Of a stretch of DNA of 19,014 nt, positions 1 to 6,342 are shown one piece after another. The stretch is from contig LDIV01000001.1 in the NCBI GenBank assembly GCA_001468855.1, positions 613,928 to 632,941 of the forward strand, in the 5' to 3' direction. Below the pieces are notes generated by a model. It worked only from the letters and a program-made list of their open reading frames with translations, did not search any database and had not been told where the DNA came from. Positions within the stretch are counted from its first letter, which is position 1; each line of letters opens with the position of its first letter. Both the position numbers and the translations under genes were made by a program. This DNA is from a candidate division TM6 bacterium UASB124. Lineage in GTDB: Bacteria; Dependentiae; Babeliae; Babeliales; RVW-14.

Positions 1-23
1 TTGACAACTCCGAACTCACGTTA
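1..23 (+). repeat. Terminal inverted copy of a dispersed 23-bp repeat (left)
   Basis: The first 23 bases match the reverse complement of the last 23 bases of the window (18992-19014) at 22 of 23 positions; the only difference is C versus T at position 5. The shared core is CTCCGAACTCACGTTA. Both copies sit exactly at the window edges, which is what assembly breaks inside a dispersed repeat, such as an insertion-sequence end, would produce. No transposase is present, so the element family cannot be named. Confidence 0.7.
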
Positions 24-149
24 TCTTAAAAAGTTGAACTGAAACAGCAAATTTTAAAAAAGCTTCAAATTAAGACTTGTAAAGCAGGCTGCGATGGGCG
101 CCTAATCGTACATGTTTTTGTTGGAATCAAAGATTCTATTTCTTTCCAC
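23..149 (+). repeat. Left inverted repeat flanking the accessory island
   Basis: Positions 23-89 match the reverse complement of 4999-5065 at 65 of 67 positions, and 112-149 match the reverse complement of 4959-4996 at 37 of 38. Between these blocks this copy carries 22 bp (90-111, G+C-rich, containing GGGCGCC) where the right copy has only 2 bp. The identity ends at the same place on the island-facing side of both copies. It abuts the 23-bp end repeat at position 23. Confidence 0.85.
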
Positions 150-150
150 A

Positions 151-156
151 TATAAT
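151..156 (+). promoter_or_regulatory. Possible -10 box for the island operon
   Basis: A perfect TATAAT lies two bases inside the left inverted repeat, about 134 nt upstream of the first island gene. No good -35 hexamer is found at 16-18 nt spacing (CAAAGA at 17 nt), so this may be chance in AT-rich DNA. The rest of 157-289 holds no other recognisable signal. Confidence 0.25.
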
Positions 157-289
157 TTTTGGATAAGTTCTTAATTATTCCCATTTGCTCCCATTGCCTT
201 GCCAGCAGCAAAATTAATTATTATCATTCGTCATTTCGATCAGTGTTCTTGAGAAAGGACATTATAAAAAGTTACTATTGAAGGATCAT

Positions 290-1024
290 ATGCATTTAAC
301 AAAACCTACTTCTAATTTGTCTGAGAAGAGTAATCAAATGAACAAGTTTATAAAAGATTTTGCTGAAGCTTTTGACGCAGTAAAAAACCATTCTATCTAC
401 TTGGGGGAAATTAGTTTTTGCAAAAACCAACAGCAGCAAATATCGTTGTCGGATTTTAGACAATATGTTTTATCGGAAAAGACCTTTCTTGATGACCTCA
501 AAAAAGATGTTACAGCACTAAAAATATCGCCAAAAGCGGCTAAGGTTGCAGCACAGGTTCTTAATATACTTGAGGGATATAGACATATCGAGCCTGTGCG
601 TAATATTCCTATTGATTTGTCTACTATTGCATCTGAAAAAACAAGCTTTTGTTTTTTGGAGCTTGATTTAAGAGATAATGAGCTTTGGTTGATTGGTTAC
701 AAAAAAAATGGATCTCAAAAAAAAGTCTGTAAATTACATACGTTTTATAATGATTCAATACCGCATAATTTTACAAGAGCACTTGTTGAAAATCTTATTG
801 CAGAAGATAAAAGTGAAGGAGACAAAAAGAACCCTGCAAAAATTTTGCAGCGTATAGGTTTTGAGGGGCCGCTCAGAAAAGTTTTTGTAGAAAAAAGTAC
901 CAAAAATCAAGTTGTGCTTCGTTGTAAGAAAATAGATATATCAAAAATACAAGATGAAAGTCTTAGGGATGCCCTTTTTGAACAATTGAGAGTATTAAAA
1001 AATAGACAAATGATAAAGATTTAA
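290..1024 (+). CDS. Hypothetical island protein, first gene of helicase operon
   Basis: I do not recognise this 244-aa protein. It is soluble, with no signal peptide or membrane segment, and is rich in Lys, charged residues and Asn. An N-terminal half that looks helical (around residues 15-90) is followed by a mixed segment containing LELDLRDNELWLIGYKK (about 121-137), which looks like beta strands, and a Lys-rich C-terminus. ATG at 290 is preferred because AAGGA lies just upstream (281-285); the in-frame TTG at 278 has no well-placed ribosome site, and a further ATG at 338-340 is possible. The stop codon overlaps the ribosome-binding site of the zinc-ribbon/helicase gene, 9 bp away, so the two are almost certainly co-transcribed and probably work together. 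A-runs around 700-725 could be prone to slippage. Confidence 0.75.
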   Translation: MHLTKPTSNLSEKSNQMNKFIKDFAEAFDAVKNHSIYLGEISFCKNQQQQISLSDFRQYVLSEKTFLDDLKKDVTALKISPKAAKVAAQVLNILEGYRHIEPVRNIPIDLSTIASEKTSFCFLELDLRDNELWLIGYKKNGSQKKVCKLHTFYNDSIPHNFTRALVENLIAEDKSEGDKKNPAKILQRIGFEGPLRKVFVEKSTKNQVVLRCKKIDISKIQDESLRDALFEQLRVLKNRQMIKI

Positions 1025-1033
1025 AGGATTCTT

Positions 1034-1693
1034 ATGGCATCAAGCCCAAAAAATAAATTTATTGAAAATACACATCCACAAATAGCTTCTCAGTTGCACC
1101 CAACAAAAAATGATAGTACTAGCACTAAAAATATAACAGCCCAAAGTCGCAAGTCATTTTGGTGGATTTGCGATGTAAATCCTTCGCATAGCTATCAAGC
1201 ATCTTTTCAAGTACGATGTAAACAGTTTAATAAAGGAATGCACAATCCTTGCCCTGAATGTAATAGTCTGAATACTAATTATCCGGATTTAGCCAAACAA
1301 TGGGACTCTGAAAAAAATTTGCCAAATAAACCGGAAACAATTTCTTGTGGTTCAAATTTTGTTGCAACATGGATTTGTACTGACAATCAAAGTCATATGT
1401 GGCAACAATCGGTTAAGAGTCGTGTTTACGCTCTAAAGAAAAATGTTACCAGGGGTAGTGAATGTCCAATATGTTTAAACATTAAGGCATCTGTAGATAC
1501 TTGCCTTAGTAAGACCCACCCCTTATTGGCAGCTGAATGGGATTACGATGAAAACACTAAAATTGGCCTTTCGATTAATCAAGTAACATATGTTTCTCGC
1601 GCTAAAGCTTTTTGGATATGTTCAAAAAATCATAATCATCAATGGGCGGCTGTCATACGAGATAGGGCTGGTGTAAAAACAAAAAAGGGATAA
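1034..1693 (+). CDS. N-terminal fragment: zinc-ribbon repeat protein
   Basis: If the TAA is a true stop, this 219-aa product carries two complete zinc-ribbon modules and most of a third. Each module has the order WxC-x5-H-x(n)-CPxC: C46/H52/C73/C76, C115/H121/C144/C147 and C196/H202, with the last CPxC pair lost behind the stop. Each starts with a HP.LA..W-like segment (for example PDLAKQW and HPLLAAEW), as in the bacterial DUF4379 probable zinc-ribbon family, which usually occurs in tandem. That family is thought to bind nucleic acid, though its role is not established. The family assignment is from motif memory; the ligand pattern is directly visible. Confidence 0.65.
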   Translation: MASSPKNKFIENTHPQIASQLHPTKNDSTSTKNITAQSRKSFWWICDVNPSHSYQASFQVRCKQFNKGMHNPCPECNSLNTNYPDLAKQWDSEKNLPNKPETISCGSNFVATWICTDNQSHMWQQSVKSRVYALKKNVTRGSECPICLNIKASVDTCLSKTHPLLAAEWDYDENTKIGLSINQVTYVSRAKAFWICSKNHNHQWAAVIRDRAGVKTKKG

Positions 1694-1777
1694 GGCTGTC
1701 CATTTTGTAGCAATAGGAGAATACGGGAAGAAAATTCACTAGCAAATACTCATCCAAATATCGCTGAAGAATGGAGT

Positions 1778-3802
1778 GTGGAAAATGCTCCATTAACACC
1801 GAATAATGTATCAGCAGGAAGTGACAAGAAAGTTTACTGGCAATGTAAAAAGAATCCATTGCATGTGTGGGAAGCTCATATCTATTCAAGAACTGCAGGA
1901 AGGGGTTGCCCTCACTGTGCTAGATGGACTACGGAACATATGCGTCTTTTACTTCGATCAATTATTCAAGAAATCGGAAGTCTGTCGCCAGCAGAGCTTT
2001 TTGTGTTTTTTCAAAAAAGCGGTTCTGCCGAGAGTTCAGGAGATGCAAAAAGAATCGCGCAAGCAATACAATCCAATATTTTTTCAATACAAGATATACA
2101 AAATTTTACCAACGGTGATCCATCCGCCATTGATGAATTTTTGCAGAATAATCAAAAAAAAGATCTGTTTTCTTTTGAAATTGCGGAAGGCAACACGGTT
2201 GCAGAGACAGCAGCAGATAATTCATTTTTCAATTCTATACCAACCATTCAATCAAAAAAAGCACTTGAAACGCTCGATAAAATAACATCTATCATATCAG
2301 ATGAGGAGGCTATTAAATTTTTTGTTAACTCTGCAGCACAAAAGATTTGGCAACACGCTTCTGTTTCAGAAAATGAAGCTTTGGCGCAAGTAAATGCTTT
2401 TGGTGGTGGCATATATCCTCAAGAGGTTAAAAAGACTTTTTTACAGGAATATTATGGGGCCAAAAATATACCGATCCCAAACAACTTTTCATTTAAACAA
2501 AATGGAAAATACATAGAGCTCAGCTTAATGCAGCGTTTAACGTGTTATAAAGTGCTTGCTGAAAAAAGAGTGGGTAATTGGTCGGGGCCAGGCGCAGGAA
2601 AAACCTTGTCTGCTATTATTACATCCAGAGTAATTAATGCTTCAGTATCTGTTATTATCTGTCCTCATAACGTAATTCCTGTGTGGTTAAAAAACATACC
2701 TGAAGCATTTCCTCTATCGAATGTATTTACAAAATCAGATGATCATTGGAACAAAGCACCCTTGCAATATCCCAAATACTTGGTTTTAAATTATGAATTT
2801 TTCCAACAAGACAATTGTCAGCTACAGCTAAACAATTTTTTGCAGACGAATAAGGTAGACTTCTGCATCCTTGATGAAATTCATTTTTCAAAGCAACGAG
2901 AAAAAACCAAATCATCGATTCGAAAGTTAAATGTATCTTGGTTTCTACAGCAAATGACCAAAATCAATCCAAGTCTATATGTCCTTGGTATGACAGCAAC
3001 ACCAGTAATCAATAACCTTTATGAAGGCAAAACGCTCTTGGAAATGATTAAGGGAACGACACTTGAGACTGTTGAAACAAAAAATACATTAAATAATTGT
3101 ATGTTTCTATATCAAGTACTAAGGTGCACTGGTATTCGAATTCTACCAACATATTCTTCTAGTCTTTCCATAATATTGAAAAAGATTAATGCGGATCATT
3201 TGTTTTTAGAAATAAAACAACTTGGTAAAAACCAAGACCTTAAACTTGAAGCTTTATTGACGCAAGCTAAATTGCCTACATTAGTTCAAGAACTTTGCAA
3301 TAAAACCATCATCTACACACAGTACATTGGTGCGGGTATTCTTGAATCTCTCAAAAAAGCAGTTAGCTGTGCAGGTTATACATACTCTGTATTTACTGGT
3401 AAGGAAAAAGAATCTTTAGATCAATTTATTAAAGGGGATGTTGCTGTGCTTATAGCATCGAAACCAATTAGCACAGGAATAGATGGCCTTCAAAATGTTT
3501 GTTCTCGTATTATTATCAATTCTTTACCATGGACAAATGCTGAGTTTGAGCAACTTGTTGGCCGCATTTATCGTCAAGGACAAATTAAGGATCGTGTTGA
3601 AATTATTATTCCCATTATCTCTATTAAATTATCAAATAACAGAATTTGGTCTTGGTGCCAAATGCGATATGATCGAATTAAATTTAAACGAACGATTGCA
3701 GACGCTGCTGTTGATGGCATTATTCCAGATGAGAAGATTCTTAGTCGAGAACAGGCATTTACTTGTGCGATGAGTTGGCTAAAAAAGCTTGAGTCCGAGT
3801 AA
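1778..3802 (+). CDS. C-terminal fragment: SNF2/SF2-type DNA helicase/translocase
   Basis: This in-frame continuation holds the fourth zinc ribbon (C271/H277/C292/C295, numbered on the 922-codon gene) and a helicase core. Walker A is GPGAGKT (518-524), Walker B DEIH (614-617), motif III GMTATP (652-657), motif V STGIDGLQ (813-820) and motif VI QLVGRIYRQGQ (840-850). The last closely matches the arginine-finger motif of the SNF2 family, ATP-driven duplex-DNA translocases. The only codon that could open the whole segment is GTG at 1778, which has a poor ribosome site (GGAG just 1 nt away). An ATG at 1940, right after the fourth ribbon, would give a ribbon-free helicase. Whether the fragment is made on its own is unknown. 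Confidence 0.7.
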   Translation: MENAPLTPNNVSAGSDKKVYWQCKKNPLHVWEAHIYSRTAGRGCPHCARWTTEHMRLLLRSIIQEIGSLSPAELFVFFQKSGSAESSGDAKRIAQAIQSNIFSIQDIQNFTNGDPSAIDEFLQNNQKKDLFSFEIAEGNTVAETAADNSFFNSIPTIQSKKALETLDKITSIISDEEAIKFFVNSAAQKIWQHASVSENEALAQVNAFGGGIYPQEVKKTFLQEYYGAKNIPIPNNFSFKQNGKYIELSLMQRLTCYKVLAEKRVGNWSGPGAGKTLSAIITSRVINASVSVIICPHNVIPVWLKNIPEAFPLSNVFTKSDDHWNKAPLQYPKYLVLNYEFFQQDNCQLQLNNFLQTNKVDFCILDEIHFSKQREKTKSSIRKLNVSWFLQQMTKINPSLYVLGMTATPVINNLYEGKTLLEMIKGTTLETVETKNTLNNCMFLYQVLRCTGIRILPTYSSSLSIILKKINADHLFLEIKQLGKNQDLKLEALLTQAKLPTLVQELCNKTIIYTQYIGAGILESLKKAVSCAGYTYSVFTGKEKESLDQFIKGDVAVLIASKPISTGIDGLQNVCSRIIINSLPWTNAEFEQLVGRIYRQGQIKDRVEIIIPIISIKLSNNRIWSWCQMRYDRIKFKRTIADAAVDGIIPDEKILSREQAFTCAMSWLKKLESE

Positions 3803-3902
3803 TCTGATATATTATGTATAGTTAGAATTTTATTGAATGAACAAACAAAAAAGCGTAGCCATGGTTATTCAATTAACACATAAAGATTGAGAGTTTATAC
3901 CA
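3803..3902 (+). other. Spacer between helicase and protease genes
   Basis: This 100-bp AT-rich gap contains no clear terminator or promoter. Imperfect arms around 3832 and 3861 (TTGAAT...ATTCAA) could fold, but with a long loop. The protease gene is probably in the same transcript or has a weak promoter of its own. Confidence 0.3.
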
Positions 3903-4754
3903 ATGGAAATAACCAAAGAGTGTTTCGAATATATTTTACCTTATCATGTTTCTCTATCATCATCTTTGGGAGACAAATTATTACCGCCAGATGGATCCGG
4001 AATCTTTGTAACTTTTTCCGTTTCTTCAAGATCAGGCATAATTCCAATATATGGGATACTTACCGCTGGCCATGTGGTAGAAAAAATAGAGTTGATCACT
4101 CATAAAAAACATGGAGGCTGTTTTATTGGTCTCTCAAAGCCCTGTAATTGTCTTGGTAATACAATATATACATCAACATATCCAATAGATTTAATCCTTT
4201 GGGAATTTGATAGAAAATATTGTCGTTATTTGACGCAACATCAACATGGCAAGGAGCCTTTTTATGAAAGAGATATTTCATTTATAGGCCTTGGCAGCGG
4301 TGAATTCTTACTGCAAAATGAGCTCATTCAAAAATCAACATTTTATAATTTAGATGCTCCAATAGAACCTAAGCATTCGTGGCCAATGGTATTTTTTCGA
4401 GGCGCCTGTCTCGATTCTGAAATTGAAGATGGAACTTTAAATACGGAAATTTATGTAGCAAAAAAAGGAGAGTTTAAACGTTACTCAAAATCTAAAATAC
4501 CGTATCTCGAGATATCTAATCCTATCGATAAGTCAATGTCTGGAGCTTCTGGATCAGGGCTTTGGATGGTTTGTAGAGATAATGGCGCAATAAATATGTC
4601 TCTTCGTGGCATAATTGTAGGGCAAACGGATGTCATTGACCCTGAAGATTTTGGTAACAGAAAGATCTTGGCACTTGATATTTTTTATATATATGAAATA
4701 TTTCTTCCGTTACTAAAGAATAAATATAAGACATCCATAATTAACACATTATAG
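3903..4754 (+). CDS. Trypsin-like (S1-fold) serine protease, cytosolic
   Basis: This 283-aa protein has the three catalytic signatures of chymotrypsin-fold proteases in order: His57 in ILTAGHV, Asp96 in YPIDLILWEF, and Ser216 in SGASGSGLW, which fits the GxSGxG pattern. An upstream GSGIFVTF strand (31-38) is typical of the first barrel. No signal peptide, PDZ domain or membrane segment is visible, so unlike DegP-type periplasmic proteases it should act in the cytosol. Its length suits a bare protease domain. A purine-rich GAGAG lies about 10 nt before the ATG. It follows the helicase gene by 100 bp inside the inverted-repeat island. Trypsin-like proteases are known effector or processing parts of several prokaryotic conflict systems; a role here in cleaving a partner protein is inference. 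Confidence 0.85.
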   Translation: MEITKECFEYILPYHVSLSSSLGDKLLPPDGSGIFVTFSVSSRSGIIPIYGILTAGHVVEKIELITHKKHGGCFIGLSKPCNCLGNTIYTSTYPIDLILWEFDRKYCRYLTQHQHGKEPFYERDISFIGLGSGEFLLQNELIQKSTFYNLDAPIEPKHSWPMVFFRGACLDSEIEDGTLNTEIYVAKKGEFKRYSKSKIPYLEISNPIDKSMSGASGSGLWMVCRDNGAINMSLRGIIVGQTDVIDPEDFGNRKILALDIFYIYEIFLPLLKNKYKTSIINTL

Positions 4755-4893
4755 TAATGTAATACCTCGTGTCGCACAATCATGCTGAATCGCATCGTTA
4801 CACAATAACCAATGGTAACCGAATAGAAAGCCAAGAGTTATTTCCCTGGGCCCATTATAAGAATTTAGCAGAAAATTAATTGAGTGATTACGG

Positions 4894-4932
4894 GAGTTCC
4901 AAAAACCGCTAACTTAACGGTTTTTGGAACTC
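4894..4932. terminator. Perfect 15-bp inverted repeat, hairpin after the island genes
   Basis: Arms 4894-4908 (GAGTTCCAAAAACCG) and 4918-4932 pair without mismatch around a 9-nt loop. There is no T-run after the stem on either strand, although the stem itself contains five T:A pairs. It lies 139 bp after the protease stop and 26 bp inside the right inverted repeat. It may end or stabilise the island transcript, or be a recombination or cruciform site; the terminator label is tentative. Confidence 0.45.
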
Positions 4933-4958
4933 TCAATGAAAGTGGTACCAGCTTTTAT

Positions 4959-5065
4959 GTGGAAAGAAATAGAATCTTTGATTCTAACAAAAACATATGC
5001 CTGCTTTACAAGTCTTAATTTGAAGCTTTTTTAAAATTTGCTGCTTCAGTTCATCTTTTTAAGAT
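4959..5065 (-). repeat. Right inverted repeat flanking the accessory island
   Basis: This is the reverse-complement partner of 23-149. It aligns in blocks of 67 bp (2 mismatches) and 38 bp (1 mismatch), and lacks the 22-bp segment found in the left copy, having just 2 bp there. Confidence 0.85.
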
Positions 5066-5116
5066 GAGTAGTATTTTCGGATAAGCTCTTTATATAAAAG
5101 TTACTGGATTTTTAGA

Positions 5117-5169
5117 GTCCCTTTCTTTATTGTATTGCTATAACAATATGGTTTTTTAAAAAAAGGGAC
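5117..5169 (+). promoter_or_regulatory. Hairpin that would occlude the ruvA ribosome-binding site
   Basis: GTCCCTTT (5117-5124) pairs perfectly with AAAGGGAC (5162-5169), and after one mismatch three more pairs extend the stem inward (11 of 12). The right arm includes the AAAGGG Shine-Dalgarno of ruvA. Structure would matter only if transcription starts before 5117; the TATAAC-like box near 5140 would give a shorter, unstructured leader. Confidence 0.35.
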
Positions 5170-5174
5170 ATGCT

Positions 5175-5780
5175 GTGTTTGATTTTTTGACCGGAACAAT
5201 AACATCAATTAAAGATAGAACGATAACGTTAGCGGTAGGCGGCATAGGATTTTTGTTACATGTTCCGCAAGCGCGTACGTTTACACCGGAAACGTCGATG
5301 ACCTTTTATATGTATTTTCATTGGAATCAAGAGAATGGTCCAAGCTTGTATGGTTTTGCTTCAGAACTAGAGAGAACTGTTTTTTTACTTATTATTGATT
5401 GTCCTAAGATAGGTCCGAGTATTGCACTTAATATTTTGTCTCAGTTGTCGCCTGCAGAATTTTTGGAAATTATTACAACTGCTAATGAATCTGCGCTGAG
5501 TGATATTAATGGTATTGGACCAAAAAAAGCCGAGCAGATCATTGTCGAGCTTAAGCATAAAGTTCAAAAACTTATAAACAATGGTGATTTGAAGATTGAA
5601 CAACAACAAAGTTTTGTTCAGTGGCAACAGTTAAGCCAGGTTCTTGCAACATTGAATTACTCCAAACAGGAGGTTGGTAAAGCGACGCAATATTTATCTG
5701 AAAAATATACAGGACAAAACTATCCACTTGATTTTCTTATACGTGCCGCATTGGCATATTTATCTCAAAAGCAGGCATAA
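5175..5780 (+). CDS. ruvA: Holliday junction branch migration protein RuvA
   Basis: RuvA is the tetrameric junction-binding subunit that loads the RuvB motor on Holliday junctions during recombinational repair. The 201-aa product is full length for the family (about 190-205 aa). The N-terminal OB-fold (about 1-63) begins MFDFLTGTI and contains VGGIGFLLHVP. Two helix-hairpin-helix motifs follow (IDCPKIGPSIALNIL, 74-88; INGIGPKKAEQIIVEL, 111-126). After a linker, the small C-terminal RuvB-contact domain (about 145-201) ends the protein. The start is GTG at 5175, with AAAGGG 7 nt upstream; the nearby ATG at 5170 is out of frame. No ruvB or ruvC is in the window. The stop codon overlaps the start of the prepilin gene by one base, implying coupled translation. 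Confidence 0.96.
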   Translation: MFDFLTGTITSIKDRTITLAVGGIGFLLHVPQARTFTPETSMTFYMYFHWNQENGPSLYGFASELERTVFLLIIDCPKIGPSIALNILSQLSPAEFLEIITTANESALSDINGIGPKKAEQIIVELKHKVQKLINNGDLKIEQQQSFVQWQQLSQVLATLNYSKQEVGKATQYLSEKYTGQNYPLDFLIRAALAYLSQKQA

Positions 5781-6322
5781 TGGAACAGGCTCAGGGTTCT
5801 TTTACGCTTATTGAACTGTTAGTAGTTTTGTTTTTGATGGTTTTTTTAGTGTCATTGGCAGTCCCGGTACTATTTGATTTAGATTCGTATGTCTTGAACG
5901 ATGAGCTTGAGAAACTTGCGATTGTTATTGGTTATCAGCAGCAGCGAGCCCTGGTGACCAACCAGTTACAAATTATTACGTTAAATATCCTTGCTCACAC
6001 TTATGCTTATCCTATACATGGTCGAACGGTGGCCTATAAGCTTTCTGATCGTGTACAATTCGGGTTTATTCCATCAGTCTTGGGACCGCCGGGTAATCCT
6101 AATGCTCCTATTACTCAGCCTATAACGTTTCAACCTTATACAACTCAAGCAAATACCTTTGTTATTGTGTTATTTCCTAATGGAAATATATCGCCTGGCG
6201 CGCTGTATATTGTTGATAAACGTAAAAAAACTATGGGCGCTTTAACGTGTTCAGTTTCTCGGGTATCCTATATAAGACGGTATTTATATCAATCGAACCA
6301 ATGGGTTCTTGTCTCATCCTGA
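5780..6322 (+). CDS. Type IV pilin/pseudopilin-like protein (GspH/FimT type)
   Basis: The 180-aa protein has a short leader followed by FTLIELLVVLFLMVFLVSLA, the prepilin N-methylation and membrane segment (residues 8-27). The conserved Glu is residue 12. Placing Glu at mature position 5 puts cleavage after Ser7, one residue beyond the usual Gly6; Ser at -1 is less common. A long N-terminal helix (about 28-60) and a beta-rich C-terminal domain follow, with length and layout like GspH/FimT minor pseudopilins, which prime type II secretion or type IV pilus fibres. No other pilus or secretion genes are near. The start ATG overlaps the ruvA stop (TAATG), so it is probably translated by coupling. 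The exact subfamily is uncertain. Confidence 0.85.
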   Translation: MEQAQGSFTLIELLVVLFLMVFLVSLAVPVLFDLDSYVLNDELEKLAIVIGYQQQRALVTNQLQIITLNILAHTYAYPIHGRTVAYKLSDRVQFGFIPSVLGPPGNPNAPITQPITFQPYTTQANTFVIVLFPNGNISPGALYIVDKRKKTMGALTCSVSRVSYIRRYLYQSNQWVLVSS

Positions 6323-6342
6323 AACGGTTAGGGCGTTATTAA

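Larger units (their letters stand above)
1034..3802 (+). pseudogene. Zinc-ribbon-SNF2 helicase gene interrupted by one in-frame TAA
   Basis: Read as one frame this gene spans 922 codons, with a single TAA at codon 220 (1691-1693). Translation continues in the same frame on both sides, and the residues straight after the stop (GCPFC) supply the missing CPxC half of the third zinc ribbon. The two pieces were therefore one protein: four tandem zinc ribbons (about residues 15-295), a linker (about 296-480) and an SNF2-like two-lobe helicase (about 490-900). AAAGGA at 1023-1028 is a good ribosome site 5 nt before the ATG. Downstream of the stop the frame is open for over 2.1 kb, so any inactivation is recent; a sequencing error or readthrough is also possible. 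A frameshift is ruled out, because both parts are in the same frame. Confidence 0.85.
23..5065. mobile_element. Inverted-repeat-bounded accessory island, putative mobile or defence cargo
   Basis: About 5 kb is bracketed by long imperfect inverted repeats (23-149 and 4959-5065, about 97% identical where aligned). It contains three co-oriented accessory genes: an unknown protein, a zinc-ribbon/SNF2 helicase with an internal stop, and a trypsin-like protease. Immediately beyond the right repeat lies the housekeeping gene ruvA. No transposase, integrase or recombinase is encoded inside, so movement would need an enzyme supplied in trans, or the repeats may be two copies of a small dispersed element that happen to flank the genes. 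The repeats are seen directly; the mobile-island reading is inference. Confidence 0.4.
4755..5174. other. Gene-free stretch between the protease gene and ruvA
   Basis: This 420-bp stretch has no supportable gene. It contains a perfect palindromic hairpin (4894-4932), the right inverted repeat of the island (4959-5065) and a hairpin that overlaps the ruvA ribosome-binding site (5117-5169). The first 140 bp (4755-4890) show nothing recognisable apart from a short TGGGCCCA palindrome near 4848. Confidence 0.6.

Noticed and set aside
1691..1693. Alternative genetic code with TAA read as sense
   Set aside because: Other clear genes in the window (ruvA, the giant surface protein, the outer-membrane protein) end at TAA where their families or structure end, so general reassignment is unlikely.
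1778..1780. GTG as a true start of a separate helicase gene
   Set aside because: Its ribosome site is badly placed, and the in-frame sequence before it (1694-1777) continues the zinc-ribbon protein, so it is an internal codon of a longer gene.
1653..1889. Reverse-strand frame of 78 codons spanning the TAA break
   Set aside because: It is antisense to conserved zinc-ribbon coding sequence, with no ribosome site; the forward frame explains the region.
3887..4105. Overlapping 72-codon frame at the protease start
   Set aside because: It is out of frame with the protease and its composition is that of a shadow frame.
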